This document shows, one piece after another, positions 30,183 through 40,169 of a stretch of 64,000 nt of DNA; within the stretch, counting starts at the first letter, position 1; every line of letters begins with the position of its first letter. The notes below the pieces were generated by a model. It saw nothing but the letters and a program-made list of their open reading frames with translations. It had not been told where the DNA came from and ran no database searches. Source of the DNA: DASZHJ01 sp963735465 (GTDB lineage: Bacteria > Pseudomonadota > Alphaproteobacteria > ATCC43930 > CGMCC-115725); NCBI GenBank assembly GCA_963735465.1, contig CAVTLA010000001.1, positions 1,674,001-1,738,000 of the forward strand, read 5' to 3'. A program made the translations under genes and the position numbers.

Positions 30183-31617
30183 CTAAAGCCGGGCCGTGGT
30201 CTTGATCGAGCTCGAGGCGGCGACGGTTCCCTGCTCGGCGTAGGCGGCGTGGCTGCCCTCGACCTCGTCGAGACGGTAAAGATAATTCACCATGATGCCG
30301 GCGGACTGCTGGCGGCCCTTGGCGGAGCGGTCGGCGAGCCAGTTGAGACGCTCGACGCGGGCGCCGTTGGTGAGATGGAAGTGCAGGACGGGATCGAGAG
30401 CGCGGTTGTGCGCCGTCTTCTCCGTCAGCAGGAAGCGCGCCGCCAGGCGCATCAGCGGCGCCTTCATCACCTGCGCCACCGAGGGGTCCTCGTGCCAGCG
30501 CGGATCGGCGACGAGGCCGGCAAGACCGCCCGCGCCGCGCTCTCCCGGCAGCTCGGCGATCGCCTTGCGCTCCGCCGCCGTCAGCAGCGTCGCCTCGTCC
30601 TTCGCGAGGCGCGGATCGAGCCAGGCGCGGAAGGTCGGGATCGGCGACAGCGTCGCGAAAGTCTTGAGGTGCGGCAGCTCGGCGGCGAGATCGCCGGCGA
30701 CGCGCTTGATCAGGAAGTTGCCGAAGCTGATGCCGGCGAGGCCGGGCTGGCAGTTGGAGATCGAATAGAAGATCGCGGTATCGGCGGTGCGGTTGTCGCC
30801 GATGGGCGCGTGCTCGTCGAGGAGCGCGTGGATGTCGCCGGCGATGCCCTGGACCAGCGCCACCTCGACGAAGATCAGGGGCTCGTCGGGCATGCGCGGA
30901 TGGAAGAAGGCGAAACAGCGGCGATCCACCTCCAGGCGATTCTTCAGATCGGCCCAGGAGCGGATCTCGTGCACGGCCTCGTAGGCCATCAGCTTTTCCA
31001 GCAGCGCCGCCGGCGACTGCCAGGTGATGCGGCGCAATTCGAGAAAGCCGATGTCGAACCAGTTGCGCAGCAGGCCCTTGAGATCGCGCTCGAGGCCGCC
31101 GAGCACGCGGTCGCCGCGGGCGAGCCCCATCAGCTCCGCCCGCATGTCCACCAGGAATTTGACGCCCTCAGGGAGCGCGTTGAACTGGGTCAGCAGGCGG
31201 ACCCGCGGCGGCTCCAGGGCGCCGCGCAAGCGCCTCCTCCGCCGCCTCCTTGTCGCGCTGGGAGCTCGCCTGCAGGAAGCGGCTCGCCGCCGCCGCCACC
31301 GCGCCGCGATCGACGTCGAACTCGTCGGCGAGCAGTCGCAGGAAGCGCTCGCGGCCCGTCGCATTGAGGGCGAGATAGCTGCGCCCCAGCTCCGCCGCCC
31401 GGGCGCGCGCCGCCACTTCGCCGCCGCGTCCCTCGAGACAGGCGCGCAACTGCTCGCGCACGCGCTGCATGTCCTCGCCGGTGAGCTCCGGCCGCGGCAG
31501 CGGCGTGGTCCAGACGCCCAGCGCCTGGGTCGAGATGTCGCGCCAGGCCGAGCGCAGGCGGCCGAGGGTCCGATCCACCATGGTGTCCAGAAAGCTGATG
31601 CTGCCGCGTTCGCTCAT
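30183..31617 (-). CDS. Malonyl-CoA decarboxylase, broken by one extra base
   Basis: Converts malonyl-CoA to acetyl-CoA and CO2. The N-terminal helical domain (MSERGSISFLDTMVDRTLGR onward, about 130 residues) and the C-terminal GNAT-like catalytic domain are in different frames. Removing one base near 31223 joins EEALARALEPPRVRLLTQFN and gives about 477 residues, close to Rhizobium MatA. The catalytic region has VEVALVQGIAGDIHALLDE, YSISNCQPGLAGISFGNFLIK and LARFLL-type helices. The start ATG overlaps the nnr stop (ATGA). No matB (malonyl-CoA synthetase) is adjacent. Confidence 0.88.
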
Positions 31618-33165
31618 GACGGTTCTCGATAAAGGCGATCGGTGACGTTGACAAGACAGCCGCTCTCGCGGGCGCGCCGTTTGAGGCGGCCCAGGATCGC
31701 CGGCAGCAATCCCGGCAGATCCTCCGCAATGAGCCCGGGGCCGTAGGCGGAGCCGGCCTCGCCGTGCAGCCACACCGCGGCGGATGCGGCGGCAAAGCCA
31801 TCCATGCCCTGGGCCAGCAGCCCCGCGATCATCCCTGACAGCACGTCGCCGGTGCCGCCAGTGGCAAGATCTGGCGGCGCGTTGGCATTTATGTGAGCGC
31901 GGCCGTCGGGCGCGGCGATGACGGTGTCGGGCCCCTTCAGCACGATCACCGCCCGGCTCGCGCGCGCCGCCTCCCGGGCGCGCTGCAGCTTGTCGCCGGC
32001 AGCGCCGGCGCCGAAAAGACGCTGGAACTCGCCTTCATGAGGCGTCAGCACCGTCGGTCCCTTGATCGCGCCCAGCAGACTCTCCCGCGCGTCGGCGAAG
32101 ACCGTGAGCGCGTCGGCGTCGAGCACCACCGCCCGGCCGGTAGCGAGCGCCGCCAGCGCCATCCCGCGCACGTCGGGCGTGGTGCCGGCGCCGGGCCCGA
32201 TCACGATGGCATTGCGCCTGACATCGGCGAGAAGGGCGCGAAACTCCGCCAGCCCGGCGACCGGCCGCGTGATCACGCTGGTGAGGGACACCGCGTAGAC
32301 CGGCCACGCCGCCGCCGGCGCCGCGAGGGTCACCAGCCCCGCCCCGATCCGCGCCGCGCTCAGGGCGCTGAGACGGGCGGCTCCGGTCATGGTGTCGCCG
32401 CCCGCCACCAGCACATGGCCGCGACGATATTTATGGCTCGTCGACGTCGGGCCAGGGATATTCCCGAAGCCAGAGCGCCGGTCCGTTCTCATGCGTCCGC
32501 GGCGCGATCTGCGCCAGCGCCGCGTCGGGAATGCCGATGTCGGCCACGACGGTCTCGCCGCAGAGCTGCCGCCCGGGCAGCAGCAGATGGCCGGGCTTCT
32601 TGCGGAAGAAGGTCACGGTGAGATCCGCCGCCACCGCCAGTCCCCGCACCTGCCCGCTGGCGCCGTCGAGGCCGCTCGGCACGTCCACCGCCACGATCGG
32701 CATGCCGGCCCTGGCCGCGGCCGCGAGCGTATCCGCCGCCGCGCCCTCGACGGGACGGCTGAGCCCGGCGCCGAAGATCGCATCGACGATGAGGGTGGCA
32801 TCGGCGAGGGTTGCCGGCGCCATCGCCGCGCACTCGCCCGGCCAGCGCGCGGCATGCTCCGCGGCGGCGCCCTTGAATGCGTCCCGCTTGCCCAGCAGCG
32901 CCAGGCGCACCGGCCAGCCCGCATCCGCCAGCGCCCGCGCCACCACGAAGCCGTCGCCGCCATTGTTGCCGGGGCCGCAGAGGACGATCGCCGGGCGCGA
33001 CGACCAGCGCTCGCGGATCGCCGCCGCCACCGCCCTGCCGGCGGCGTCCATCAGCCTGGCCTCGCCCCGCCCGGCCGCGACGGCAAAGGCGTCGGCGCGC
33101 GCCATCTCCGCCGGCGTCAGCAGGGCCAGGGGGTCGCGATCGGGGTTGGGCACGGGATCGGTCAT
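31614..33165 (-). CDS. nnr: Bifunctional NAD(P)H-hydrate epimerase/dehydratase, broken by one extra base
   Basis: Repairs damaged NADHX and NADPHX: the N-terminal YjeF_N domain epimerises and the C-terminal carbohydrate-kinase-like domain dehydrates with ADP. The first part has the epimerase motif CGPGNNGGDGFVVARAL and IVAVDVPSGLDG. The second has HKYRRGHVLVAGG, LTPHEGEFQRLFG and the signature NANAPPDLATGGTGDVLSG. One extra base at 32439 puts a stop after PWPDVDEP. Without it the domains join as DVDSHKYRRG in a protein of about 516 residues, the usual fused form. Confidence 0.9.
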
Positions 33166-33203
33166 GACCTCATTCTATGCTCCCGGCCGGGGCCCGGGAA
33201 TTG

Positions 33204-36026
33204 TCAGTGGTGCACGCGACGGGCGGGAAAGACCACGGCGGCGATGGTGCCGCGGCCGATCTCGCTGGTCAGCTCCAGGCGGCCGCCGTGCAGCTCGATC
33301 AGGGATTTCACCAGCGGCAATCCGAGCCCGGTGCCCTCGTAGCGCCGCGACAGGGAGCTGTCGACCTGGCTGAAGGGCGCGAGCGCGCGGGGAATATTCT
33401 CCGCGGCGATGCCGATGCCGGTGTCCTCCACCAGTACGACCAGGTCGCCGTCCGGCCGCATCTCGGTGCGCACGGCGACGCGGCCGCCTTCCGGCGTGAA
33501 CTTGACCGCATTCGACAGCAGGTTGAGCAGGATCTGCTTCACCGCGCGCTCGTCGGCGAAAAGCGGCGTCATGCCGCGGGCAGCGCCGTTCAGCAGCTTG
33601 ACGCCGCCGTCGTCGGCGCGGCCGCGCACCAGGCGCAGGCAGGATTCCGCCGCGTCATGCAGATCGACCACGCTCTCCGACAGCTCGCGCCGGCCGGCCT
33701 CGATCTTGGAGAGGTCCAGGATGTCGCTGATGATCGACAGCAGGTGGATGCCGCTGGAGTGGATGTCGTGGGCGTATTCGACGTAGCGCGCGGCGCCGAT
33801 CGGCCCGAACAGCTCGCCGGCGACGATCTCGGAGAAGCCGATGATGGCGTTGAGAGGCGTGCGCAGCTCGTGGCTCATGTTGGCGAGGAACTCGCTCTTG
33901 GTGCGGTTGGCGAGCTCGGCCTGCTCCTTGGCGGCGATCAGCTCCTGCTCGGCGCTCTTGCGGGTGGTGATGTCGATGATCTGCGAGAGCAGATGCAGGG
34001 TCTTGCCGCTGTCATCGCGGACGGCGCCGATGCGGGTCAGCGCATGCACGATGGCGCCGCTCTTGGCGATGTAGCGCTTCTCGATCTCACCCTGGTCGAC
34101 TTCGCCCGAGAACAGCTGAGTGCTGAGCTGGTCGCTCGCCGGCCGATCCTCAAGGTGGGTGAGGTCGCGCGACAGCAGGCGGCGCAGCTCGTCCTCGCTA
34201 TATCCAAGAAGCTGACGCAGCGCGGCATTGGTGCGTATAAAGTGGCTGTCGGCATCGAGGATCGCCATGCCGATGGGGGCGGCGTCGAAGGTGACGCGGA
34301 ACTGCTCCTCGCTCTTGCGCAGCGCGTCCTCGCGCTCCTTCAGGGCGTTGATCTCGATGTAGATCGAGATCGTGCGGCCGTCGTCGGTGCGCTGCTCGAC
34401 CACCTGGATCCAGCGCCCGTCGCGCTGCTGAAACTCGAAGGTGCCGGAGGGGTTGCGGTGATAGGCCAGGCGCTCGGCCAGCCACGCCGCGCCGTCGCCG
34501 GCGGCGCTCGCGATCGCGCCGGCGGCGACGCGGGCGCGGAGCAGTTCCTCGTGGGTCGTGCCGACGGTGATGTTCGCGCGCTCCCGGGCCTCGAAGATCT
34601 GCCGGTAGCGGGTATTGAAGAGAACCAGGCGGTCCTCGCGGTCGAACAGCGCGAAGGCCCAGGGGCTGCTCTCGATGGCGTCCACGAGCTGGCGTTCCGC
34701 GGCCCGGGCGCGGATCGAGTTCTCGATCTCGCCGGTGACGTCGGTGCCGGTGCCGCGGTAGCCCTGGAAGCTGCCGTCGGGGGCGAAGATCGGGCGGCCG
34801 CTCGCCTTGATCCAGCCGCGCTGGCCGCTGGGCGAGCTGACACGGAAGATGAAATCGCGGAACGGCTCGTGGCGTGCCACCGCCGCCAGGTGATCGGCGA
34901 GCGCGCCCGGCTCCAGCACCTCGACGATGCTCTCCATCCGCCCGCGGCCGATCGGCAGCCCTCCCGCCATCGCGCTGGCGCGGCGGATCAGCCCGGAGAA
35001 GCGGGTATAGCGGTGCTTGCTGTCGGTCTCCCAGATCCAGTCGGCGGCCACCTCGGTGAGCTCGCGGAAGCGCTGCTCGCTCTGCGCCACCGCCTCCACC
35101 GCGGCCTCGCGCTCCAGGCTCTCGCGATAGATCGAGCGCGAGACCAGGGCGACCACGGCGGTGCCGAACAAAGTCATCGCCATGAAGAAGATCAGCGACC
35201 CGCCGGTCTCGCGCCACCAGACCCTGAGTTCCGCCCCCGGCTCCAGGCCGGCGGCGAGGCTGAGGCCGAACCAGCCGAGCGGCGCGGTGGCGGTCGCCCG
35301 GAACGGTCCGAGGACGCTGCCAGGGCGGTCATTGACGCCGCGCATCCAGACCTGTCCCGGCGCCTCGTAGAGCGCCAGCTCGCCGCGGTCCGGAAGATTG
35401 GTGAGCTGGAACCAGTCACGGAGGAATTGCAGCGGAAAGAAGACGGCGACGCTGCCGCGTACGGGTCCAGCCGGCGCCCGATAGGCCGCGGCGACCGCCG
35501 CGTAAGACTGGCCACCCACCTCGAAGGGCCGGCTGAGCTCCACCCGGCCGCTCTCGGCGGCGCGCGCCAGCACCTCCCGCCGCGCCGCTTCCGGCCAGAC
35601 GAACGGCGCCGTGCTCGCCATGGTCTCTCCGCTCGTGTCGAAGACCGCAATGCCCGTCATCATCGGGCGCTCCTCGATGAGCGGATGCAGTTGCGCCAGG
35701 GTGACGGCGGGATCGACGCTGGGGTTGAGCGCCATCGCGTCGGCGGAGCGGACGGTCAGGCTCTCCAGCTCGCCGAACATGCTGTTGAGCGGCGCCGCCA
35801 CCTGGCGCAGCTCCGCGTCCACGAGAGCCTGGATATGGGCCTCGACGCTGCGGAACGACACGACCGCATAGAAGCCCACCGCCGCCACCGATGCCGCGAG
35901 CGAGAGCGCCGGCAGCAGGACGACCTTGCGCGACAGCGCCTCCAGCGCTTGACGCGCCGATGCCAGGAAGAGGCGAAATCGCGACGCTCCGGCGTCGAGC
36001 GACACCAAGCGCCTCGAGGAATCCAA
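33204..36026 (-). CDS. Membrane-bound hybrid-free sensor histidine kinase with PAS domains
   Basis: 940-residue two-component sensor. Predicted membrane helices at about 36-56 and 277-297 enclose a periplasmic sensor domain of roughly 220 residues. Then follow three PAS-type regions (about 315-435, 440-570 and 575-690), a HisKA domain with phosphoacceptor His719 (FLANMSHELRTPLNAI) and an ATPase domain with N box LLNLLSNAVKFTP, G1 VEDTGIGI and G2 GTGLGL. No receiver domain or response regulator gene is adjacent, so it is an orphan kinase. The sensor ligand cannot be inferred. The start MDSSRRLVSLDAGASRFRL is preferred for the short basic N-terminus before the first helix. Confidence 0.9.
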   Translation of the reverse strand: MDSSRRLVSLDAGASRFRLFLASARQALEALSRKVVLLPALSLAASVAAVGFYAVVSFRSVEAHIQALVDAELRQVAAPLNSMFGELESLTVRSADAMALNPSVDPAVTLAQLHPLIEERPMMTGIAVFDTSGETMASTAPFVWPEAARREVLARAAESGRVELSRPFEVGGQSYAAVAAAYRAPAGPVRGSVAVFFPLQFLRDWFQLTNLPDRGELALYEAPGQVWMRGVNDRPGSVLGPFRATATAPLGWFGLSLAAGLEPGAELRVWWRETGGSLIFFMAMTLFGTAVVALVSRSIYRESLEREAAVEAVAQSEQRFRELTEVAADWIWETDSKHRYTRFSGLIRRASAMAGGLPIGRGRMESIVEVLEPGALADHLAAVARHEPFRDFIFRVSSPSGQRGWIKASGRPIFAPDGSFQGYRGTGTDVTGEIENSIRARAAERQLVDAIESSPWAFALFDREDRLVLFNTRYRQIFEARERANITVGTTHEELLRARVAAGAIASAAGDGAAWLAERLAYHRNPSGTFEFQQRDGRWIQVVEQRTDDGRTISIYIEINALKEREDALRKSEEQFRVTFDAAPIGMAILDADSHFIRTNAALRQLLGYSEDELRRLLSRDLTHLEDRPASDQLSTQLFSGEVDQGEIEKRYIAKSGAIVHALTRIGAVRDDSGKTLHLLSQIIDITTRKSAEQELIAAKEQAELANRTKSEFLANMSHELRTPLNAIIGFSEIVAGELFGPIGAARYVEYAHDIHSSGIHLLSIISDILDLSKIEAGRRELSESVVDLHDAAESCLRLVRGRADDGGVKLLNGAARGMTPLFADERAVKQILLNLLSNAVKFTPEGGRVAVRTEMRPDGDLVVLVEDTGIGIAAENIPRALAPFSQVDSSLSRRYEGTGLGLPLVKSLIELHGGRLELTSEIGRGTIAAVVFPARRVHH

Positions 36027-36154
36027 CGGAGACAGTCCTCTTCTCCCTCAACCCGTGCTGGAGCGGAAACCACGGAGACTAGACATTTAGCGGTGTATGC
36101 GTGGTTAACGCTTGGTGGCAAATACCTGACGCGCCGGCCGCGGGGAGCCGGTGC

Positions 36155-36183
36155 TTGACGCTCGGGGGCGAGCGGGGTACCAC
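36155..36183 (+). promoter_or_regulatory. Probable promoter of tRNA-His
   Basis: TTGACG (36155-36160) and TACCAC (36178-36183) are separated by 17 bp. The start near 36190 would be only a few bases before the tRNA. The -35 is good and the -10 is weak, as is frequent in GC-rich alphaproteobacteria. Confidence 0.55.
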
Positions 36184-36193
36184 CACCCCCGAT

Positions 36194-36271
36194 GGCGGGC
36201 GTAGCTCAGTTGGTTAGAGCGCCAGATTGTGATTCTGGATGTCGCCGGTTCGAGCCCGGTCGCTCGCCCCA
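36194..36271 (+). tRNA. tRNA-His (GTG)
   Basis: Cloverleaf with the extra G(-1) typical of tRNA-His at 36194, facing the discriminator C. The acceptor GCGGGCG pairs with CGCTCGC, and CCA is encoded at 36269-36271. The anticodon loop TTGTGAT gives GTG. Confidence 0.97.
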
Positions 36272-36592
36272 TTCTTTCAACAACTTAGGTTGTTGCTGAA
36301 ACCGACGCAGATCGGTGCAGCAACGGGGTCGTCGACCGGGGAGACAGCCCGGCGGCACCACGTGTGGCGGGCCACCCCGTGATCTAGCGTGTAGCGAACC
36401 GATCCTCCGCCACACCATTCCGCCGCAACGACGGCAACCATATCGGCCTTCATGCCGTTGGTTCCGGGACTGCGGTCTTCGCGACGTCACGCCGTCGCGC
36501 TGCCGCGTCATCGCGCATCGCATCGAGCCGCACGGGGCGGACGTTGCCGCTTCCACGCGAAAATTCCGCAGTCGAGGATCGGAAATTCCCAG
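36272..36592. other. Intergenic region after tRNA-His
   Basis: 321 bp without a supported gene. A small hairpin CAACAAC/GTTGTTG (36278-36295) directly follows the tRNA and may aid 3' processing or termination. The rest has no clear promoter, repeat or integrase remnant, although tRNA-His genes are frequent attachment sites. Confidence 0.5.
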
Positions 36593-36826
36593 ATGGTGAT
36601 CGAGTCAAAGGTCCGTGAGATCGTCGCGACCCAGTGCCTGCGGCCGGTGTCCAGCGCCACGAACGGCGCCACCATCCGGGCCGATCTGGGCGCCGACAGC
36701 CTGACGCTGGTGCTGATCGGGCTGGAGCTCGAAGCCGAGTACGGAAGGCCGGTCTCGAACGAGGACCTGGATCAGATGCACACAGTCGAGGATGTCATCA
36801 CCTACGTGACGTCGCGGGCGGCGTAG
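36593..36826 (+). CDS. Stand-alone acyl carrier protein
   Basis: 77-residue acyl-carrier-like protein with the phosphopantetheine attachment motif LGADSLTLVLIGLELE (Ser about residue 41) between helices I and II, and an acidic C-terminal half (NEDLDQMHTVEDVITYV). It begins at ATG 36593, giving MVIESKVREIVATQCL. There is no partner ketosynthase, acyltransferase or transferase gene nearby, and it differs from the housekeeping AcpP sequence, so it is a specialised or orphan carrier. It converges with the diguanylate cyclase gene. Confidence 0.75.
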   Translation: MVIESKVREIVATQCLRPVSSATNGATIRADLGADSLTLVLIGLELEAEYGRPVSNEDLDQMHTVEDVITYVTSRAA

Positions 36827-36842
36827 AGATCGGGAGATCGGC

Positions 36843-36864
36843 CCCGCGGAGTTTCCTCCGCGGG
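36843..36864. terminator. Bidirectional hairpin between convergent genes
   Basis: CCCGCGGAG (36843-36851) and CTCCGCGGG (36856-36864) form a perfect 9-bp stem with TTTC loop, lying between the stop codons of the carrier protein and the cyclase. T-runs are weak on both sides. Confidence 0.55.
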
Positions 36865-36883
36865 TCCCCGTAATTCCCGCGGC

Positions 36884-37930
36884 TCACGCGCAGTGCTGAT
36901 CGATGGCCGTCGTGGTGGCGGCCCAGACCCGGTCGCGGCCGGCGTGCTTCGCGCGATAGAGGGCGCCGTCGGCGCGCCGCACGAACTCGCTCAACGCCTC
37001 GCCGGCCTGGTATTGCGACACGCCGATGGAGACGGAGATGGCGCCGACGATCGTGCCGGTATCCTTCTTGACGATGCGCCGGCCGACGAACGCGCGCCGG
37101 ATGGTTTCCGCCAGGCTGGTGGCGTCCTGCAGGCCGGTGCGCGGCAGCAGGATGGTGAACTCCTCGCCGCCGAAGCGGGCGGCGAGATCCTGGCCCTTGA
37201 TGTTGCGGATCAGCATGCGCGCCACCAGGCGCAGCACGTCGTCGCCGGTGTCGTGGCCCCAGCTGTCGTTGAAGGCCTTGAAGTGGTCGATGTCGAGCAT
37301 GAGGAGCGAGAGCGCCGCGCCCTCGTCCAGGGCCTGGGTCACGCATTCCCGAAGACTGAGGTCGAACATCTTCCGGTTGGCGATACCGGTGAGGCCGTCG
37401 GTCATCGCATCCTTGCGCACGGTCTCGAGGTGGCTGCGCAGCTGCTCGATGGTGACCGAGGATTGAGTGAGCCGGAGATCGAGAAGCTCCGTATGCCGGG
37501 TCATCTCCGCCATCTCGCTGGAGAGGCGCACCACCAGCTCCTCGAAGGGGCTGTGCTGAGGCGACTTGAGCTCGCCGCTGATGCCGGTGAGGGTCTCGTT
37601 GAACCGTCCGGCGCCGCCTTTCGCGTCGGCGATGTGGCCGACCACGGCCTTCAAGGTCTCCTGCACCCGGCGCGAGGTCTCCCGCACCGCCTTGTGCTCC
37701 ACGGTGGTGGCGAAGAAGCGATCGTAGATCTCGTCCAGCACCGCCTCGCTGAGCTCGCTGCGGTTCGCCAGGAGGATATCGATCACGCGATTGAGCTCGC
37801 GGTTCTGGCCGCGGTGATACTCGTACCAGATCGCGAAATGCTGCGGCGTCGGAGCGGTGGAAAGCCCGCGCAGCGATGCCAGCGCGTGCTCGGCGAAGCT
37901 GGTCGCCTCTCCCACGGTCTCGATATTCAT
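36884..37930 (-). CDS. Diguanylate cyclase (GGDEF protein)
   Basis: Makes the second messenger cyclic di-GMP from GTP. The 348-residue protein has an N-terminal helical, partly coiled-coil sensor-like region (residues 1-170) without membrane segments and a GGDEF domain with the active-site motif RFGGEEF (GGEEF at 254-258), DGLTGIANRKMFD and the metal-binding LDIDHFKAFNDSWGH. The product-inhibition I-site, normally RxxD five residues before GGDEF, reads KGQD (245-248), so feedback control may be weak. The N-terminal segment resembles those of rhizobial cytoplasmic cyclases. Confidence 0.93.
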   Translation of the reverse strand: MNIETVGEATSFAEHALASLRGLSTAPTPQHFAIWYEYHRGQNRELNRVIDILLANRSELSEAVLDEIYDRFFATTVEHKAVRETSRRVQETLKAVVGHIADAKGGAGRFNETLTGISGELKSPQHSPFEELVVRLSSEMAEMTRHTELLDLRLTQSSVTIEQLRSHLETVRKDAMTDGLTGIANRKMFDLSLRECVTQALDEGAALSLLMLDIDHFKAFNDSWGHDTGDDVLRLVARMLIRNIKGQDLAARFGGEEFTILLPRTGLQDATSLAETIRRAFVGRRIVKKDTGTIVGAISVSIGVSQYQAGEALSEFVRRADGALYRAKHAGRDRVWAATTTAIDQHCA

Positions 37931-38125
37931 GGTCTCCCCCTCATGCGCGTCCCGATACCAGGGAGTGTCGGCGAGAGATCCCCGACCCTGCGCGCGTCGC
38001 TACTTAGCCACGGGGATTACTTACGTACTCTTACAATTCCAGGTATTTTGGTTAATCCGTTGGTGGTGGTATCCAGGAGCGGACGGGGGGTATACCGGTG
38101 CCCTGTCCGGCACGGGAGACGGCTC

Positions 38126-38263
38126 ATGCGGCGACTGCTTTTCCTGGCCTCGATGCTCGCGACGCTGCTGGCGGTGCAGGCCTGCGGCACCACGGAATCG
38201 GTTCGCGGCGATGCCAGCGACCGCGGCGGCCACGGCCGAGTTGTGATGGGAATTCCGTTCTAG
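38126..38263 (+). CDS. Small lipoprotein
   Basis: 45-residue protein with a clear lipoprotein signal peptide: basic MRR, hydrophobic LLFLASMLATLLAVQ and lipobox Cys in VQACG (Cys20). The mature part is about 25 residues, Gly/Asp-rich and ends VVMGIPF. A GGGAG ribosome binding site lies 7 bp upstream of the ATG. It resembles the entericidin-like or peptidoglycan-anchored micro-lipoproteins of alphaproteobacteria in size, but no specific family is clear. Confidence 0.6.
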   Translation: MRRLLFLASMLATLLAVQACGTTESVRGDASDRGGHGRVVMGIPF

Positions 38264-38418
38264 CCCGCCGCGCTCGCCAGCGCCGCGCGCCACATCCGGC
38301 GGCCTCCGACAGCGCTGCCCAAAATCCGCCAAATTTCAGGCGCTTCCATGCGCCCGCGTTAAGTTTCGCTACACCCCTCCCCGCTACATTCCCATCGTCA
38401 CGTCACCTGGAGCCCGTC

Positions 38419-38658
38419 ATGAGCCGTTCCAACCGCACCAGCGGCAACCGCTGGATCGCCTTCTCCGCCGTCTCCCTCGCGGCCGCCACGCGGCTCTTCG
38501 CGTTCCAGACGACGTTGGGAATGCTGTCCGGCCTCGGCCTGGTGGCGGCGGCGCTGATCGGCTTCTGGCGCGCGGCCGACCTCATGATCTGGAGCGAGGA
38601 CTCGGTGTTCCCCGGCGAGAACCGCAGGGATCCGGAGCCGCCGGCGCTCGGCGACTGA
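38419..38658 (+). CDS. Small predicted membrane protein
   Basis: 79 residues with a basic N-terminus (MSRSNRTSGNR), one or two hydrophobic segments (residues about 12-27 and 32-53) and an acidic, Pro-rich C-terminal tail (GENRRDPEPPALGD). GGAG lies 8 bp upstream of the ATG. No homologous family is recognised. It sits in a run of short plus-strand genes between the cyclase and the aminotransferase. Confidence 0.5.
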   Translation: MSRSNRTSGNRWIAFSAVSLAAATRLFAFQTTLGMLSGLGLVAAALIGFWRAADLMIWSEDSVFPGENRRDPEPPALGD

Positions 38659-38750
38659 TCCCCCCGCGGGCTGCTCCCAGCCGGCGCAAGAAAGCTGGCG
38701 GCAAGCCGGCGCATCGGCGATAAAGAGGCCCTCTGTCACGGGGATCTCCC

Positions 38751-39954
38751 ATGCTTACCCTCGCCCACCGCATGTCCATGCTCGGCACCGAGACCGCCTT
38801 CGAGGTGCTGGCGCGCGCCAAGGCGCTGGAGGCCGAGGGCCGCTCGATCATCAACCTCGGCATCGGCCAGCCGGACTTCCCCACCCCTGCCCACATCGTC
38901 GAGGCCGGCCGCAAGGCGCTGGCGGACGGCCATCACGGCTATACGCCGGCGAACGGCATCCTGCCCCTGCGCGAGGCCGTGTCCGCCGACCTCAAGCGCC
39001 GCCATGGCGTCGAGGTGTCGCCGGCCAATGTGCTGGTGGTGCCCGGCGGCAAGGTCACGATGTTCTTCGCGATCATGATGTTCGGCGAGGCGGGCGCCGA
39101 GATCCTCTATCCCAATCCCGGCTTCCCGATCTACGAGAGCGTGATCCGCTTCTCCGGTGCCACGCCGGTGCCGATCGAGCTGCACGAGGCGAAGGGCTTC
39201 TCCTTCAGCGCCGAGGAGGTGCTGGCGAAGATCACCCCCAAGACCCGCCTCCTCATCATCAACAGCCCCGCCAATCCCACCGGCGGCGTGGTGCCGCGCG
39301 TCGAGCTCGACAAGCTCGTCGCAGGGCCTGGAGCGCCATCCCCACGTCGCCGTCATGAGCGACGAGATCTACGGCGAGATGGTCTACGACGGCGGCGAGC
39401 ACGTCAGCCTGCTCACATATCCGTCGCTCCGCGACCGGCTCATCCTGCTGGACGGCTGGAGCAAGACCTACGCGATGACCGGCTGGCGCATGGGCTTCGG
39501 CGTCTGGCCGAAGGAGCTGGTGGCGCAGGCGGAGCGCCTCGCCATCAACTGCCACTCCTGCGTCAACGCCGCCGCGCAGTTCGCCGGCATCGCCGCCCTC
39601 ACCGGGCCGCAGCAGCCGGTGCGCGACATGGTCAAGGCCTTCGCCGAGCGCCGGCAGTTCATCGTCAAGGCGCTCAACGATCTGCCGGGCTTCCGCTGCG
39701 TCAATCCCGGCGGCGCCTTCTATGCGTTTCCGAATGTCAGCGGCACCGGCGTCGATGCCCGTAGCCTGCAGGACATCCTGCTCCAGGAAGCCGGCGTCGC
39801 CACCCTCTCCGGCACCAGCTTCGGCCGCTTCGGCGAGGGCTATCTGCGCATCTCCTATGCCGCCAGCCTGCCGGCGCTCCAGGAAGCGGTGGAACGTATC
39901 CGCGGCTGTCTCTCCAAGCGCCAGATGCCCGGCCGCTCCTCGGCGGCCGACTAG
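38751..39954 (+). CDS. Class I/II PLP-dependent aminotransferase, broken by one extra base
   Basis: Aspartate-aminotransferase-like enzyme. The first part has NLGIGQPDFPTPAHIVEAG, GYTPANGILPLREAV and NSPANPTGGVVPR. The second part, in the next frame, has MSDEIYGEMVY and the PLP-lysine signature DGWSKTYAMTGWRMGFG. One extra base at about 39318-39321 separates them. Removing it gives about 400 residues, normal for the AspAT Ib/aromatic group. The substrate cannot be fixed. It ends 6 bp before a convergent small gene. Confidence 0.88.
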
Positions 39955-39960
39955 TCTCAT

Positions 39961-40158
39961 TCAGTCGCGCGGTGGGCCGACCGGATCCTGGCCGGCCTTG
40001 TCGTCCGCTGACTCGGGGTCGCCGTCGCGCTGATCCGCCAGGCGGTCCAACTCGCCGGCCAGCCGGCGCGCCTCCTGGATGACGACCTCGTCATCGACAG
40101 TGAGAGCGAGCTGTCGCAGGCGCCGCGCCTCCATGCGCATCAATCCCGCTGCCGACAT
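39961..40158 (-). CDS. Small hypothetical protein
   Basis: 65 residues, mostly one amphipathic helix rich in Arg and Leu (MRMEARRLRQLALTVDDEVV) followed by an acidic tail. It may be co-transcribed with the next small gene upstream, 11 bp away. Short charged helical proteins of this type are frequent in rhizobial genomes. The function is unknown. Confidence 0.45.
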   Translation of the reverse strand: MSAAGLMRMEARRLRQLALTVDDEVVIQEARRLAGELDRLADQRDGDPESADDKAGQDPVGPPRD

Positions 40159-40169
40159 CGGCCGGACTC

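Noticed and set aside
36272..36592. Integration site at tRNA-His
   Set aside because: No direct repeat of the tRNA end, integrase gene or foreign composition was found.
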